DNA of 64,000 bases from Gemmatimonas sp. UBA7669. Its GTDB lineage: Bacteria > Gemmatimonadota > Gemmatimonadetes > Gemmatimonadales > Gemmatimonadaceae. The translations under genes and the position numbers were made by a program. The stretch is taken from NCBI RefSeq assembly GCF_002483225.1, contig NZ_DLHL01000051.1:62001-126000 (forward strand), written 5' to 3'. Numbering within the stretch: the first letter of the stretch is position 1; each line of letters begins with the position of its first letter. Below the pieces are notes generated by a model. The model was not told where the DNA came from, ran no database searches, and saw nothing but the letters and a program-made list of their open reading frames with translations. Positions 49,997-58,528 of this stretch are shown one piece after another.

Positions 49997-51163
49997 ATGG
50001 TCCGGCTTCCCTTGCGTGCTGTGGTCAGCGTCGCCCTTGCCGCCTGCAGTACCGGTGCCGATCCCGCTCTGCGTGACCCATGGACCTGGCGCGACCTGCC
50101 GGAGCCCACGCCGGTTTCGCTTAGCACGGCCGGCTCCCTGAAGGTGACACCCCTCGGAACCTTTGGTTCGGATGCCGGGGCTGGAATGCTTGGGGCGATA
50201 ACGGCTGTGGCTGCGACCGACCACGAGTTGTTCGTATTCGATCGGTCGACGTGTGAAGTGGTGGTGTTCGCGCGATCAACACGCACGGTGACGCGTCGCT
50301 TCGGCCAGTGTGGGCGCGGGCCGACCGATATGGAGTTCGCGACTTCCATGACTATTGTGAACGACACGTTAATACTGGCAGATAGGCAAGGTTTATCTCT
50401 GAGCTTGTGGAGTACTGCAGGCAACCCCCTGCGTACAAGTCGGTTCTCCCTCTCCGATTCTGCGTCGTCGCGCACGATCTCCGTCTCACCGGTTGGACCT
50501 GACAGGCTTGGCATCACTGTTGAAATCCTGCCGAACGGTGGTAGTCGAAACGGGCGGATCTATCGTGCGCAAGGTGCCGCGCACTTTCGCGTGATCGACT
50601 ACTTCGGTCGACAGGTTGAGCCAGGGCTGTTCGTGGACGGAGACGGCCCCGAAAGGCAGACACAAGGACTATTCCGCTCTCTCCTCACGTGTGCTTCAAA
50701 GGATCGACGCGGTGCACCGTATGTCGCGTCCATGAGTATGTGGGTACCACAACTCAGCATCGTCTCGCTCGAAAGCGCGGTCCATGCCATTCGTATGAAT
50801 GTGCTCCTCACTGATCTGCCGCTCAGGCCCCAGAAGAGCGAACGCACTCCCAATTCGTACAATCAGGGAGGTTTCACGCGGGCGGCCTGCGACCCTGAGA
50901 AGGTGGTGGCGAGCGTGACCATGGACAGTACCGGTGCCGAACTGGATCGCACACTCACCTTGGTGGCGGTCGATCTGCTACAGCACAAGCTGTATGCCAC
51001 GCGCGCCAAGCGACAAGACACCGAGTGGTTTGGCATTGTGAGTGCCATTCACGGTCAAAGCGCGTTCATCGTGCAGCACACGGTTGCGGACTATCCGCGG
51101 GTGTACGAAGTCCGACTTGACCTGCGCGACGTAGATCAGACGAGTTCGGCAGCGCGACTATGA
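49997..51163 (+). CDS. Beta-propeller-like lipoprotein, first tandem copy
   Basis: The 388-residue product has a very short signal with lipobox Ala-Leu-Ala-Ala-Cys17. The mature protein has propeller-like blades (Glu-Leu-Phe-Val-Phe-Asp-Arg-Ser-Thr-Cys-Glu-Val-Val-Val-Phe, Arg-Arg-Phe-Gly-Gln-Cys-Gly-Arg-Gly-Pro-Thr-Asp-Met-Glu-Phe). Composition is less G+C-rich than the flagellar genes. The next gene overlaps by ATGA and is a paralogue. Both lie antisense to, and interrupt, the flagellar gene order. Function unknown. Confidence 0.65.
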   Translation: MVRLPLRAVVSVALAACSTGADPALRDPWTWRDLPEPTPVSLSTAGSLKVTPLGTFGSDAGAGMLGAITAVAATDHELFVFDRSTCEVVVFARSTRTVTRRFGQCGRGPTDMEFATSMTIVNDTLILADRQGLSLSLWSTAGNPLRTSRFSLSDSASSRTISVSPVGPDRLGITVEILPNGGSRNGRIYRAQGAAHFRVIDYFGRQVEPGLFVDGDGPERQTQGLFRSLLTCASKDRRGAPYVASMSMWVPQLSIVSLESAVHAIRMNVLLTDLPLRPQKSERTPNSYNQGGFTRAACDPEKVVASVTMDSTGAELDRTLTLVAVDLLQHKLYATRAKRQDTEWFGIVSAIHGQSAFIVQHTVADYPRVYEVRLDLRDVDQTSSAARL

Positions 51164-52320
51164 ACGCAGTTCCCGGTCGCGCAGTGATCTGCATCGTGCT
51201 TGCCGCCTGCACATCTGGTGCCGACCCAGCGGTGCGGGACCCCTGGACCTGGCGTGATTTGCCGGAACCCACGCCGGTTTCGCTCAGTACGGCCGGCACG
51301 TTGAAGGTGACGCCTCTCGGGACCTTCGGTTCGGATACCGGCTCGGCGATGCTCGGGGTCATCAGTGCGGTGGCTGCGACGGACAAGGAACTGTTCGTGT
51401 TTGATCGTTCGACCTGTGAGGTCGTGGTCTTCGCGCGGTCTACGCGCAGCGTGACACGTCGATTCGGACGATGCGGACGCGGCCCGACGGATATGGAGTT
51501 CGCAACTTCGATGGCAGTGTCGAACGACACTCTCGTCCTGACAGATCGGGCGGAAGAGTGGATGGCGCTTTGGAGCACCAGCGGACAACCGTTGGGAACC
51601 AATCAGCTCAGTCTGGCCGATTCTGCCTGGCTCAACGCGTTCTACATTTCTTCAATCGATTCCGGACGATACGGCATTTCAGTTGATCTTCTGTCAAATC
51701 GAGGCACACCGAACGGAAGGCAGTTTCGCGGACAAGGAGCGGCACATTTTCGCATTGTAGATCGGTCAGGTCGACAGATACAGCCCGGTCTGTTCGTGGA
51801 TGGACAAGGACCTGAGCGCCAGACAGAGGCGCTCCACCGAGGGCTTGCGACCTGCGCGTCCGTTGACCGAAAGGAAAAACCCTACGTCACCTCGATCAAC
51901 GGGTGGGTTTCGCAGCTGGCCACCGTGTCGCTAGAAAACGAGGAGCGACCTGTACGCTTCAACCATGTCTATCGGGATTCTCCGATTCGGCCGAAACCCA
52001 AGGCCAACTCGAACGGCACTTTCGTCAAAGGAGGCATGTCAGCGATCGTTTGCGATCGGGACCGTGTAATTGCGAGCATGCTGATCGACAGTTCATCAAC
52101 CATTGGTGAACGACAGGTGACTTGGCTGATGGTAGAACTGGAGGATTTCGAGACTTTCACGGCCAAGGGCACCGTCAGGGACACCGAGTGGTTCGGCGCT
52201 CCAAGTGCAATTCGTGGCAACAGCGCCTTTGTCGTCCAGAATCACGTTGCTGACTATCCGCGCGTCTTCGAAGTGCGCATCGAGACCGGCGCACACAACG
52301 AAATGCGGGTTCGTCCGTGA
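51160..52320 (+). CDS. Beta-propeller-like lipoprotein, second tandem copy
   Basis: The 386-residue product has lipobox Ile-Val-Leu-Ala-Ala-Cys and is a paralogue of the preceding protein. From about residue 20 to 125 the two are nearly the same, including Asp-Pro-Trp-Thr-Trp-Arg-Asp-Leu-Pro-Glu-Pro-Thr-Pro. Beyond that the similarity falls but never disappears; the ends share Asp-Thr-Glu-Trp-Phe-Gly and Val-Ala-Asp-Tyr-Pro-Arg-Val. The duplication is therefore followed by unequal divergence. It converges with the flagellar operon end at 52348. Confidence 0.65.
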   Translation: MNAVPGRAVICIVLAACTSGADPAVRDPWTWRDLPEPTPVSLSTAGTLKVTPLGTFGSDTGSAMLGVISAVAATDKELFVFDRSTCEVVVFARSTRSVTRRFGRCGRGPTDMEFATSMAVSNDTLVLTDRAEEWMALWSTSGQPLGTNQLSLADSAWLNAFYISSIDSGRYGISVDLLSNRGTPNGRQFRGQGAAHFRIVDRSGRQIQPGLFVDGQGPERQTEALHRGLATCASVDRKEKPYVTSINGWVSQLATVSLENEERPVRFNHVYRDSPIRPKPKANSNGTFVKGGMSAIVCDRDRVIASMLIDSSSTIGERQVTWLMVELEDFETFTAKGTVRDTEWFGAPSAIRGNSAFVVQNHVADYPRVFEVRIETGAHNEMRVRP

Positions 52321-52347
52321 GGACAGGGGAACGGCGGCTCGTTTGTA

Positions 52348-52767
52348 TTACCGCGCCGCCACCGCCGGGCCACCCAGTTCGAGCAGCATGGCCACTGCAT
52401 CCACCGGCAGGCCCGTCTTCCATGCGATTTCGGTGGGCTCGGCACCAGCCGCCGCGAGTGCCTGCACCGCACGCGGCGTGCGCGCGGCACGGCCGGTCAT
52501 CTTCACGGCCGGCAGGTTGCCGGTCACGGGACGCGTAGCCAGCGACGAGCGAGTGCTGCGTGCGCGACGCGCCGTGATGGCACGCGACATCGCGCGCACC
52601 CCGAGGCTCAACACCCAGAGCAGCAGGCCCGCCGCCACCGCGGCGCCGGCATACAGCTTGTACATGAGGGGCACGGCCGGCGAAACCGCCGCGGCGCCCA
52701 CCACCAGACCCACCAGCGTCACCAGCAGGCTGAGAGCCACGAGCTTGAACGTCTCCCGCATGTTCAA
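52348..52767 (-). CDS. Small membrane protein at the end of the fliA operon (SwrB-like position)
   Basis: The 139-residue product overlaps fliA as ATGA. Two hydrophobic helices span about residues 8-28 and 33-56. A basic linker (Thr-Ala-Arg-Arg-Ala-Arg) leads to a C-terminal helical motif of about 30 residues, Ala-Leu-Ala-Ala-Ala-Gly-Ala-Glu-Pro-Thr-Glu-Ile-Ala-Trp-Lys-Thr-Gly-Leu-Pro and then Met-Leu-Leu-Glu-Leu. This motif looks like the helical end of Bacillus SwrB (DUF6115), also encoded right after sigD. SwrB promotes flagellar export. Homology is an inference from layout and motif. Confidence 0.5.
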   Translation of the reverse strand: MNMRETFKLVALSLLVTLVGLVVGAAAVSPAVPLMYKLYAGAAVAAGLLLWVLSLGVRAMSRAITARRARSTRSSLATRPVTGNLPAVKMTGRAARTPRAVQALAAAGAEPTEIAWKTGLPVDAVAMLLELGGPAVAAR

Positions 52768-53549
52768 GCCACCTGATCGCGCAGCGGCTTGAGCTCCACG
52801 CGCAACTTGCTGAGGGCCTTGCTGCGAATCTGCGACACGCGCGACTCGGTGAGCTCGAGCACCTTGGCAATCTCGTGCAGCTTGAGCTCTTCGAAGTAAT
52901 ACAGCGACAGCACCACGCGCTCCTGCTCCTTGAGACGCAGAATGGCGTCCTTGAGGTGCGACACTTCCTGCTCGTGCGTGAGGCTGTCCTCGACGCCCTG
53001 CTCGTCATGCGACGTCAGCGTTTCCGCCGGCACGGGCGTGGTGTTCTCGCGCTCGCCGGGCGCGCGGTCGAGCGGAATGTGGTGCGCGCCTTCCACGTCG
53101 GCCTGCCAACGCCACAGCGTGCCCATGTCCACCCCCAACTGCTCGGCCAGCTCACGGTCTTCCGGCGCGCGACCATGCAGACGCTGGAAGCTCTCGCGTG
53201 CGGCACCAATTTCGCGCGTCTTGCGGCGAATGCTGCGTGGCACGTGATCCTGCTTGCGCAGCTCGTCGAGAATGGCGCCGCGGATGCGCGGAGCGGCAAA
53301 GGTACTGAAGGCCAGGCCGCGCGCGGCGTCGAAGCCCTCGAGCGCGGTCATGAGGCCGATCGTGCCGGCACTCACCAGCTCGTCGAAGTCGGCCCGCACG
53401 GCCAGGGTGCGCGAGACCTGTCGCGCCACGTGATGCACCAGTCCGAGATGCTCCTCGAGGAGACGGTCACGGGCCATCTGATTGCCGGCCTGATACGATT
53501 GCCAGAGCTTCGCATGCATGGCGGATCCTGCAGAGGTCGCGAGAGTCAC
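52764..53549 (-). CDS. fliA: Flagellar sigma factor FliA (sigma-28)
   Basis: The 261-residue sigma factor has region 2 (Gly-Leu-Met-Thr-Ala-Leu-Glu-Gly-Phe-Asp, Phe-Ser-Thr-Phe-Ala-Ala-Pro-Arg-Ile-Arg-Gly-Ala-Ile-Leu-Asp-Glu-Leu-Arg), region 3, and region 4 with the helix-turn-helix Leu-His-Glu-Ile-Ala-Lys-Val-Leu-Glu-Leu-Thr-Glu-Ser-Arg-Val-Ser-Gln. FliA drives late flagellar genes. flhG ends two bases upstream. No flgM anti-sigma gene is seen nearby. Confidence 0.93.
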   Translation of the reverse strand: MTLATSAGSAMHAKLWQSYQAGNQMARDRLLEEHLGLVHHVARQVSRTLAVRADFDELVSAGTIGLMTALEGFDAARGLAFSTFAAPRIRGAILDELRKQDHVPRSIRRKTREIGAARESFQRLHGRAPEDRELAEQLGVDMGTLWRWQADVEGAHHIPLDRAPGERENTTPVPAETLTSHDEQGVEDSLTHEQEVSHLKDAILRLKEQERVVLSLYYFEELKLHEIAKVLELTESRVSQIRSKALSKLRVELKPLRDQVA

Positions 53550-53551
53550 GA

Positions 53552-54457
53552 TCAGACACCAGAACGGGAGGGGGAGCGAACTGACAGGGCGCGCATCACG
53601 ACATCGTGAGCAGCAAGCGCCGCTGGGGAACCAGCCGCCGCGTCGGGGAAAGGCATGCCCCGGCGAAGTGCGGCGTCGAGCGTAGGATCGGCCGGAATGG
53701 CTCCGGCCAGGCGCAGCGAAAGTCCAAGGAACTGACGGGCACCGGCATCGATGGCGTCGAAGCAGCGGGCTGCCTCGCTCCCCTCATGCCGATTGACGAG
53801 CACGTCCACCGGAAGGGCACGGTGCCGGGTGTGCACCGCCTTGCAGAGGGCATAGGTGGCGGCCAGGGCCACCGGGTCACTGCCGGCCGAGACGGCCACG
53901 AGGCGTTCGTTGGCGTGCGGTGCGATGGCGGCGAGCACCGGATCGAGGCGCGCGCCACAGTCCACCACCACCAGATCGGCCTGTTCGGTCAGCGGTGACA
54001 GACGACGCATGCAGGCGCGGCGCTCCGCAGCCGTGATGGCCACAGCCGTCGCACCGTCGGCGTCTGCGCCCTGGCGCGGCGCACCGCCGGCCACCAGCGT
54101 GAGAGTACTGCTGACGGGAGTGGCCACCTGCGATGGCGTCACGCGGCCGCCACGCAGATCGGTCCAACTGGCCTGTGGTGTCACACCGAGAGTCATGGCC
54201 AGCGGTCCCACAAAATCGTCGGCGTCCACGAGCAGCACACGCACGCCGTCGCCGGCAGCGGCCACCGCCAGCAGCGCCGAGAGCAGCGTGGTGCCCGAGC
54301 CGCCACGGCCACTGGCCACGAGCAGCGTGGGTGTGCCACCGGCCGACGGGTTGGTTGCCGCGATGCCATCGCGGCCCACGGCATCACGCAGCGCGTCAGC
54401 CTGCGACGGAGAGGCGGGCACGGTTCCGCGCGGAGGACTCATGAGTGAGGTGACCAT
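53552..54457 (-). CDS. flhG: FlhG-type MinD/ParA-like protein with altered P-loop
   Basis: The 301-residue product overlaps the flhF stop by one base. It has the MinD-like fold: a P-loop region at residues 51-57, Leu-Leu-Val-Asp-Ala-Asp-Asp-Phe as switch I and Leu-Val-Val-Val-Asp-Cys-Gly as switch II. In FlhG and MinD the P-loop reads Lys-Gly-Gly-x-Gly-Lys-Thr; here it is Arg51-Gly-Gly-Ser-Gly-Thr56-Thr, so both lysines are missing. FlhG normally sets flagellar number together with FlhF. This copy may bind nucleotide poorly or not at all. Confidence 0.75.
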   Translation of the reverse strand: MVTSLMSPPRGTVPASPSQADALRDAVGRDGIAATNPSAGGTPTLLVASGRGGSGTTLLSALLAVAAAGDGVRVLLVDADDFVGPLAMTLGVTPQASWTDLRGGRVTPSQVATPVSSTLTLVAGGAPRQGADADGATAVAITAAERRACMRRLSPLTEQADLVVVDCGARLDPVLAAIAPHANERLVAVSAGSDPVALAATYALCKAVHTRHRALPVDVLVNRHEGSEAARCFDAIDAGARQFLGLSLRLAGAIPADPTLDAALRRGMPFPDAAAGSPAALAAHDVVMRALSVRSPSRSGV

Positions 54458-55323
54458 CAGGCCGGCGTCCAGTCAGGCTCGGCGTCGGCCGAGAGACCCC
54501 AAGCGCGCAGCAAGCGCGGCACACCGGGCTTGAGATCGGCGGGCACGTCCTGTCCATCGGCCACCCAGCGCGTGGGCATTTCGAGCGACAGTGCGAGATC
54601 GGTGATGCCGGTTTCGCGTGGCACTTCGTCGAGCTTGGAGAGCACGAGATGTGTGGCGCCGCAGTGCGTGCGCGTGGCGCGATAGGCGCGGCCGATGTCG
54701 ATGGCGAGGTCGGCGCGCAGCGAGGCCGGCAGCACGAGATGCACTTCGTCTGGCGCGATGGCGTCGAGCAGTGTGCGCCAGCGCTCGGTGAGCTCGGCGC
54801 TGGCCGGGCTGCGGCCCGGCGTATCGATGATGACGACATCGCAGTCGGCCGAGAGCCGCTTGATGGCGGCATCCACTTCGCGCGCGTCGTACACGACTTC
54901 GAACGGCACGTCGGCGAGTTCGGCATAGGTGGCGAGCTGCTCCATGCCACCCACCCGATAGGTGTCGATGGTAAGCAGACCAGGACGCGCGGCGCCAAAC
55001 ATGCCGCGGCGCACCGCGAGCTTCGCGGCCGTGGTGGTCTTGCCGGCACCCGTGGGGCCGACGAGGGCAATGCAGTAGGGGCGCCCGTCCGCCTTGCGCA
55101 GCACACGCGGCAGCGGTGCGGGCTCGAGACGTGCGCGCACGCGTTCCACGGTGGTGCTGGGTGCAGCCATGACTTCCACCATGGGCACGCCGGCATCACG
55201 CACGGTGCGCGTGTGCAGAATCATGACGTCGTCGCCGAGGGTGCGACGGGCGCGATCGGCGACGTGCGACAGGTCGGCGCCGCGGAAGCGCTCGAGAGCG
55301 GGATAGTTGGTGTACTCAGGCAT
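54457..55323 (-). CDS. flhF: Flagellar biosynthesis GTPase FlhF
   Basis: The 288-residue SRP-type GTPase has Gly-Pro-Thr-Gly-Ala-Gly-Lys-Thr-Thr-Thr (G1) near residue 89, Ile-Asp-Thr-Tyr-Arg (G2), Ile-Asp-Thr-Pro-Gly-Arg-Ser (G3) and Leu-Ser-Lys-Leu-Asp-Glu (G4). The N-terminal basic B domain is short, making the protein smaller than most FlhF. It helps place the flagellum and recruit early basal-body parts. It overlaps flhA by eight bases. Confidence 0.9.
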   Translation of the reverse strand: MPEYTNYPALERFRGADLSHVADRARRTLGDDVMILHTRTVRDAGVPMVEVMAAPSTTVERVRARLEPAPLPRVLRKADGRPYCIALVGPTGAGKTTTAAKLAVRRGMFGAARPGLLTIDTYRVGGMEQLATYAELADVPFEVVYDAREVDAAIKRLSADCDVVIIDTPGRSPASAELTERWRTLLDAIAPDEVHLVLPASLRADLAIDIGRAYRATRTHCGATHLVLSKLDEVPRETGITDLALSLEMPTRWVADGQDVPADLKPGVPRLLRAWGLSADAEPDWTPA

Positions 55324-57409
55324 TCGGCATCTCCCACGTGGCGACGCTGCTCAGGGTGATCTGGGCGGGCAGCTCGGCCAACGAGACCACGGGCAGGCTG
55401 GGCAACACCGGTTCGATCAGGCGTCGCACACCCACGCGCAGTGAGGGCGGTGTGATGAGCGGCAGCGGACGACCATCCACCGCATAGGTGGTGGCGAGGT
55501 TGTTGAGATCGCGCAGCATGCCGGCGAGAGACTCCGGCGTGAGCACGGGTGCGGCGGGGTTTGCGCTGCGCGGCGAGAAGAGGCCCACGAGCGCACTCTC
55601 GAGCCGTGCCCCGATGGTGATGCCCCGCACGGTGCCGGTGTTGTCGGCGAAGAGTCGCGCGATGACGTTGGTGAGCGCCTTGCGCACCACTTCGGTGAGC
55701 GCTTCGGGGTCCTTGGTGCTTTCGGCACCATCGCCCAGGGCTTCGAGAATGGTGACGAGATCGCGAATGGGCACGCGCTCGCGCAGCAGACGCTGCAGCA
55801 CGCGGTGCAGCACACTGAGCGACACCTTGCCCGGGATGATTTCTTCCACGAGGGCGGGGTGCGACTTCTTGAGCGTCTCCACCATCTCCTGCACTTCCTG
55901 ACGGCCAAGCAGTTCGGCGGCGCTGCCCTTGAGCGTTTCGAGCAGGTGCGTGGCGACAACGGTGGTCGGTTCGACCACGACGTAGCCGAGTGCTTCGGCC
56001 TCGCTGCGGCGTGCGGCGGCCACCCAACGTGCGGGCATGCCGAAGGACGGGTCCACGGTTTCCATCCCGTCGATTTCCGCGACCACGCCACCGGTGTTGA
56101 GCGCCATGAGGAAGCGCGGCAGCACTTCGGCGCGCGCCACTTCACTGCCACGCAGCTTGATGACGTACTCGTTGGCCGGCAGACGGATATCGTCGCGAAT
56201 GCGGATGGGCGGCACGAGGATGCCAAGTTCGAGCGCGGCCTGCTTGCGCAGCAGCGAGATGCGCTCGAGCAGATCACCACCCTGGCCCTCGTCGACGAGC
56301 GGAATGAGCGCGTAGCCCACTTCGAGCTCGATGGGATCGATCTGCAGGAGGTCCTGCATGGGATCGGGCGCGGCGGGCGCGTCGGCGATCTCGGTGTCGC
56401 TGGGCACGGTGAGCAGCGCCAGTTCGGCGCGGCGCTTCTCGGCCTTGGTGGCCACCTGCGCCACGTAGGCGGCCACGGCCGCCATGGCGAGGAAGGGGAA
56501 GGTGGGCAGTGCGGGAATGAGACCGAAGGCGGCCAGCACACCGGCCACGATCCACATGGAACGCGGATGTGCGCCGAGCTGCTTGCTGAGCACCGCACCC
56601 ATCTTGTCGGTGCTCGTGGCTGCGGTGACCATGAGGCCCGCCGCGGTCGAGATGATGAGCGCGGGCACCTGCGACACCAGGCCATCACCGACGGTGAGGA
56701 TGGTGTAGGTGCTGGCGGCCTTGCCGATGTCCATGCCGCGCTGGATGACACCGATGAAGATGCCACCGACGACATTGATGATGACGACAAGGATGCCGAG
56801 GATGGCGTCGCCCTTCACGTACTTGGAGGCACCGTCCATGGCGCCGTAGAAGTCGGCGGTGCGCGCGATCTCGTCGCGGCGCTGACGCGCTTCCTTCTCG
56901 TCGATGAGGCCGGCCGAGAGGTCGGCGTCGATGGCCATCTGCTTGCCCGGCATCGCATCGAGGGTGAAGCGCGCCGCGACTTCGGCGATGCGCCCGGCAC
57001 CCTTGGTGATGACGATGAAGTTGATGCCGATGAGAATCAGGAAGATGACGACGCCGACGGCGTAGTTGCCGCCGATGACGAACTTGCCGAACGCCTCGAT
57101 GACCTTGCCCGCGTGCGCTTCGGTAAGAATGAGGCGCGTGGACGAGACATTGAGGCCGATACGGAACAGCGTCAGCAGCAGGATGAGGGCCGGGAAGCTG
57201 CTGAAGTCGAGCGGGTTGGTGGTGTAGAGCGCCACCAGCAGCACGGCCAGCGAGACACCGATGCTGGCGGCGAGGCAGAGGTCGAGCAGCGGTGCCGGCA
57301 GTGGCACCACGATGAGTGCCAGGATGAGCACGACGACCACGGCCACGCCGATTTCGGCAAGGCGGGCCTTGTTGGCACTGCCGGGCATGGGAAGCGCGGC
57401 GCTGGTCAC
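55316..57409 (-). CDS. flhA: Flagellar type III export protein FlhA
   Basis: The 697-residue inner-membrane protein has eight N-terminal helices and a cytoplasmic platform that docks export chaperones. Strong family marks are Phe-Pro-Ala-Leu-Ile-Leu-Leu-Leu-Thr-Leu-Phe-Arg-Ile-Gly-Leu-Asn-Val-Ser-Ser-Thr-Arg, the FHIPEP cytoplasmic loop Ala-Arg-Phe-Thr-Leu-Asp-Ala-Met-Pro-Gly-Lys-Gln-Met-Ala-Ile-Asp-Ala-Asp-Leu, and Gly-Asp-Gly-Leu-Val-Ser-Gln-Val-Pro-Ala. Length is normal. It lies 19 bases after flhB. Confidence 0.95.
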   Translation of the reverse strand: MTSAALPMPGSANKARLAEIGVAVVVVLILALIVVPLPAPLLDLCLAASIGVSLAVLLVALYTTNPLDFSSFPALILLLTLFRIGLNVSSTRLILTEAHAGKVIEAFGKFVIGGNYAVGVVIFLILIGINFIVITKGAGRIAEVAARFTLDAMPGKQMAIDADLSAGLIDEKEARQRRDEIARTADFYGAMDGASKYVKGDAILGILVVIINVVGGIFIGVIQRGMDIGKAASTYTILTVGDGLVSQVPALIISTAAGLMVTAATSTDKMGAVLSKQLGAHPRSMWIVAGVLAAFGLIPALPTFPFLAMAAVAAYVAQVATKAEKRRAELALLTVPSDTEIADAPAAPDPMQDLLQIDPIELEVGYALIPLVDEGQGGDLLERISLLRKQAALELGILVPPIRIRDDIRLPANEYVIKLRGSEVARAEVLPRFLMALNTGGVVAEIDGMETVDPSFGMPARWVAAARRSEAEALGYVVVEPTTVVATHLLETLKGSAAELLGRQEVQEMVETLKKSHPALVEEIIPGKVSLSVLHRVLQRLLRERVPIRDLVTILEALGDGAESTKDPEALTEVVRKALTNVIARLFADNTGTVRGITIGARLESALVGLFSPRSANPAAPVLTPESLAGMLRDLNNLATTYAVDGRPLPLITPPSLRVGVRRLIEPVLPSLPVVSLAELPAQITLSSVATWEMPNA

Positions 57410-57428
57410 AGTTCAGTCCTCAGCCGGT

Positions 57429-58526
57429 TCATGCCGCCGCCGTTCCGCGCCAGCCGTTGCCGTATCGCTGGCGCTGCCGCAGCACGAAGGCCAGCACTTC
57501 GGCCACCGCCAGATACATCTCCACAGGGATCATGGTGCCCACCTTGGCCACCTTGATGAGCGCGCGCGCCACCGGCTTGTTCTCGATGACGGGCACGCCG
57601 TGCTTGAACGCGAGTTCCTTGATGCGCTGCGCGATCTTGCGTTCGCCAAGGGCCACCACGTAGGGCGCCGGCGCGACGTCGGGATCGTACTTGATGGCGA
57701 TGGCGATGTGCGTCGGGTTCACGATCACGACATCCGCCTTCTGGACCGCCGCAAACATCTGACGGCGAATGCGCTCACGCGCCACCTGACGGCGGCGACT
57801 CTTCACTTCCGCATTGCCTTCCTGCTGCTTGTGCTCATCCTTGACCTCCTGCTTGGTCATCTTGAGGTCTTCATTGGTCTTCCAGCGCTGGAAGCCGTAG
57901 TCGGCCGCGGCCAGCACGAGGAACATGATGCCGGCATTCTTGAGAATGGCCATGCCGTAGCGGCCCACCACATCGAGCAGCGCCGTGGGCGAAGACTCGA
58001 GGGCGAGGGCCTGAATGTCAGGCCAGGCGTTTTGCAGCGTGGCGTACACGGCGTAGCCCACGATGCCCATCTTGACCAGCGACTTGACGAGCTCCACCCA
58101 CGACTGCTTGCCGAGAATCTGGCCGGCGTTCGAGAGGGGATTGAGGCGCGAGAACTTGGGCTCGAGGGTCTTGAGCGTGAACAGTCCACCAGTCTGCGCC
58201 GCCTGGATGGCCACGCCAATGACAGCCATGGCGCAGGTCACGCCGAGCATGGCCACGATGGTGCGGAAGCTGATCGTCTGCAGATGCGTGATCATGCCTT
58301 CGCCGCGAAGCACCGAGTCGCCGCTGGTGGCCAGCGTCTGCCCCATGGTGCCGACGAGGAACTGCCAGAGCTCTGGACCGGCAAAGCTGAAGACGAGAAT
58401 GAAGCCGAGGAGAAAGGCCGCCGTGGCAAACTCGGGGCTCTTGGCGATCTGGCCCTTTTCGCGCGCTTCCTCGAGCCGTTTACCAGTCGGTTCTTCGGTC
58501 TTTTCGCCGGATTCGTTTTCCGCCAT
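57429..58526 (-). CDS. flhB: Flagellar type III export switch protein FlhB
   Basis: The 365-residue product starts at ATG 58526; opening Glu-Lys-Thr-Glu-Glu-Pro-Thr-Gly-Lys-Arg-Leu-Glu-Glu-Ala-Arg-Glu-Lys-Gly is diagnostic. Four membrane helices follow, then the cytoplasmic domain with the self-cleaving Asn-Pro-Thr-His motif near residue 270, which switches export from hook to filament substrates. The gene begins two bases after fliR. Confidence 0.95.
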   Translation of the reverse strand: MAENESGEKTEEPTGKRLEEAREKGQIAKSPEFATAAFLLGFILVFSFAGPELWQFLVGTMGQTLATSGDSVLRGEGMITHLQTISFRTIVAMLGVTCAMAVIGVAIQAAQTGGLFTLKTLEPKFSRLNPLSNAGQILGKQSWVELVKSLVKMGIVGYAVYATLQNAWPDIQALALESSPTALLDVVGRYGMAILKNAGIMFLVLAAADYGFQRWKTNEDLKMTKQEVKDEHKQQEGNAEVKSRRRQVARERIRRQMFAAVQKADVVIVNPTHIAIAIKYDPDVAPAPYVVALGERKIAQRIKELAFKHGVPVIENKPVARALIKVAKVGTMIPVEMYLAVAEVLAFVLRQRQRYGNGWRGTAAA

Positions 58527-58528
58527 GG

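Noticed and set aside
55805..57556. Long plus-strand open frame of 583 codons
   Set aside because: It runs antisense to flhA, whose family motifs are unmistakable. Its composition (His, Gly, Asp, Glu-rich, few hydrophobic cores) is typical of shadow frames in G+C-rich DNA.
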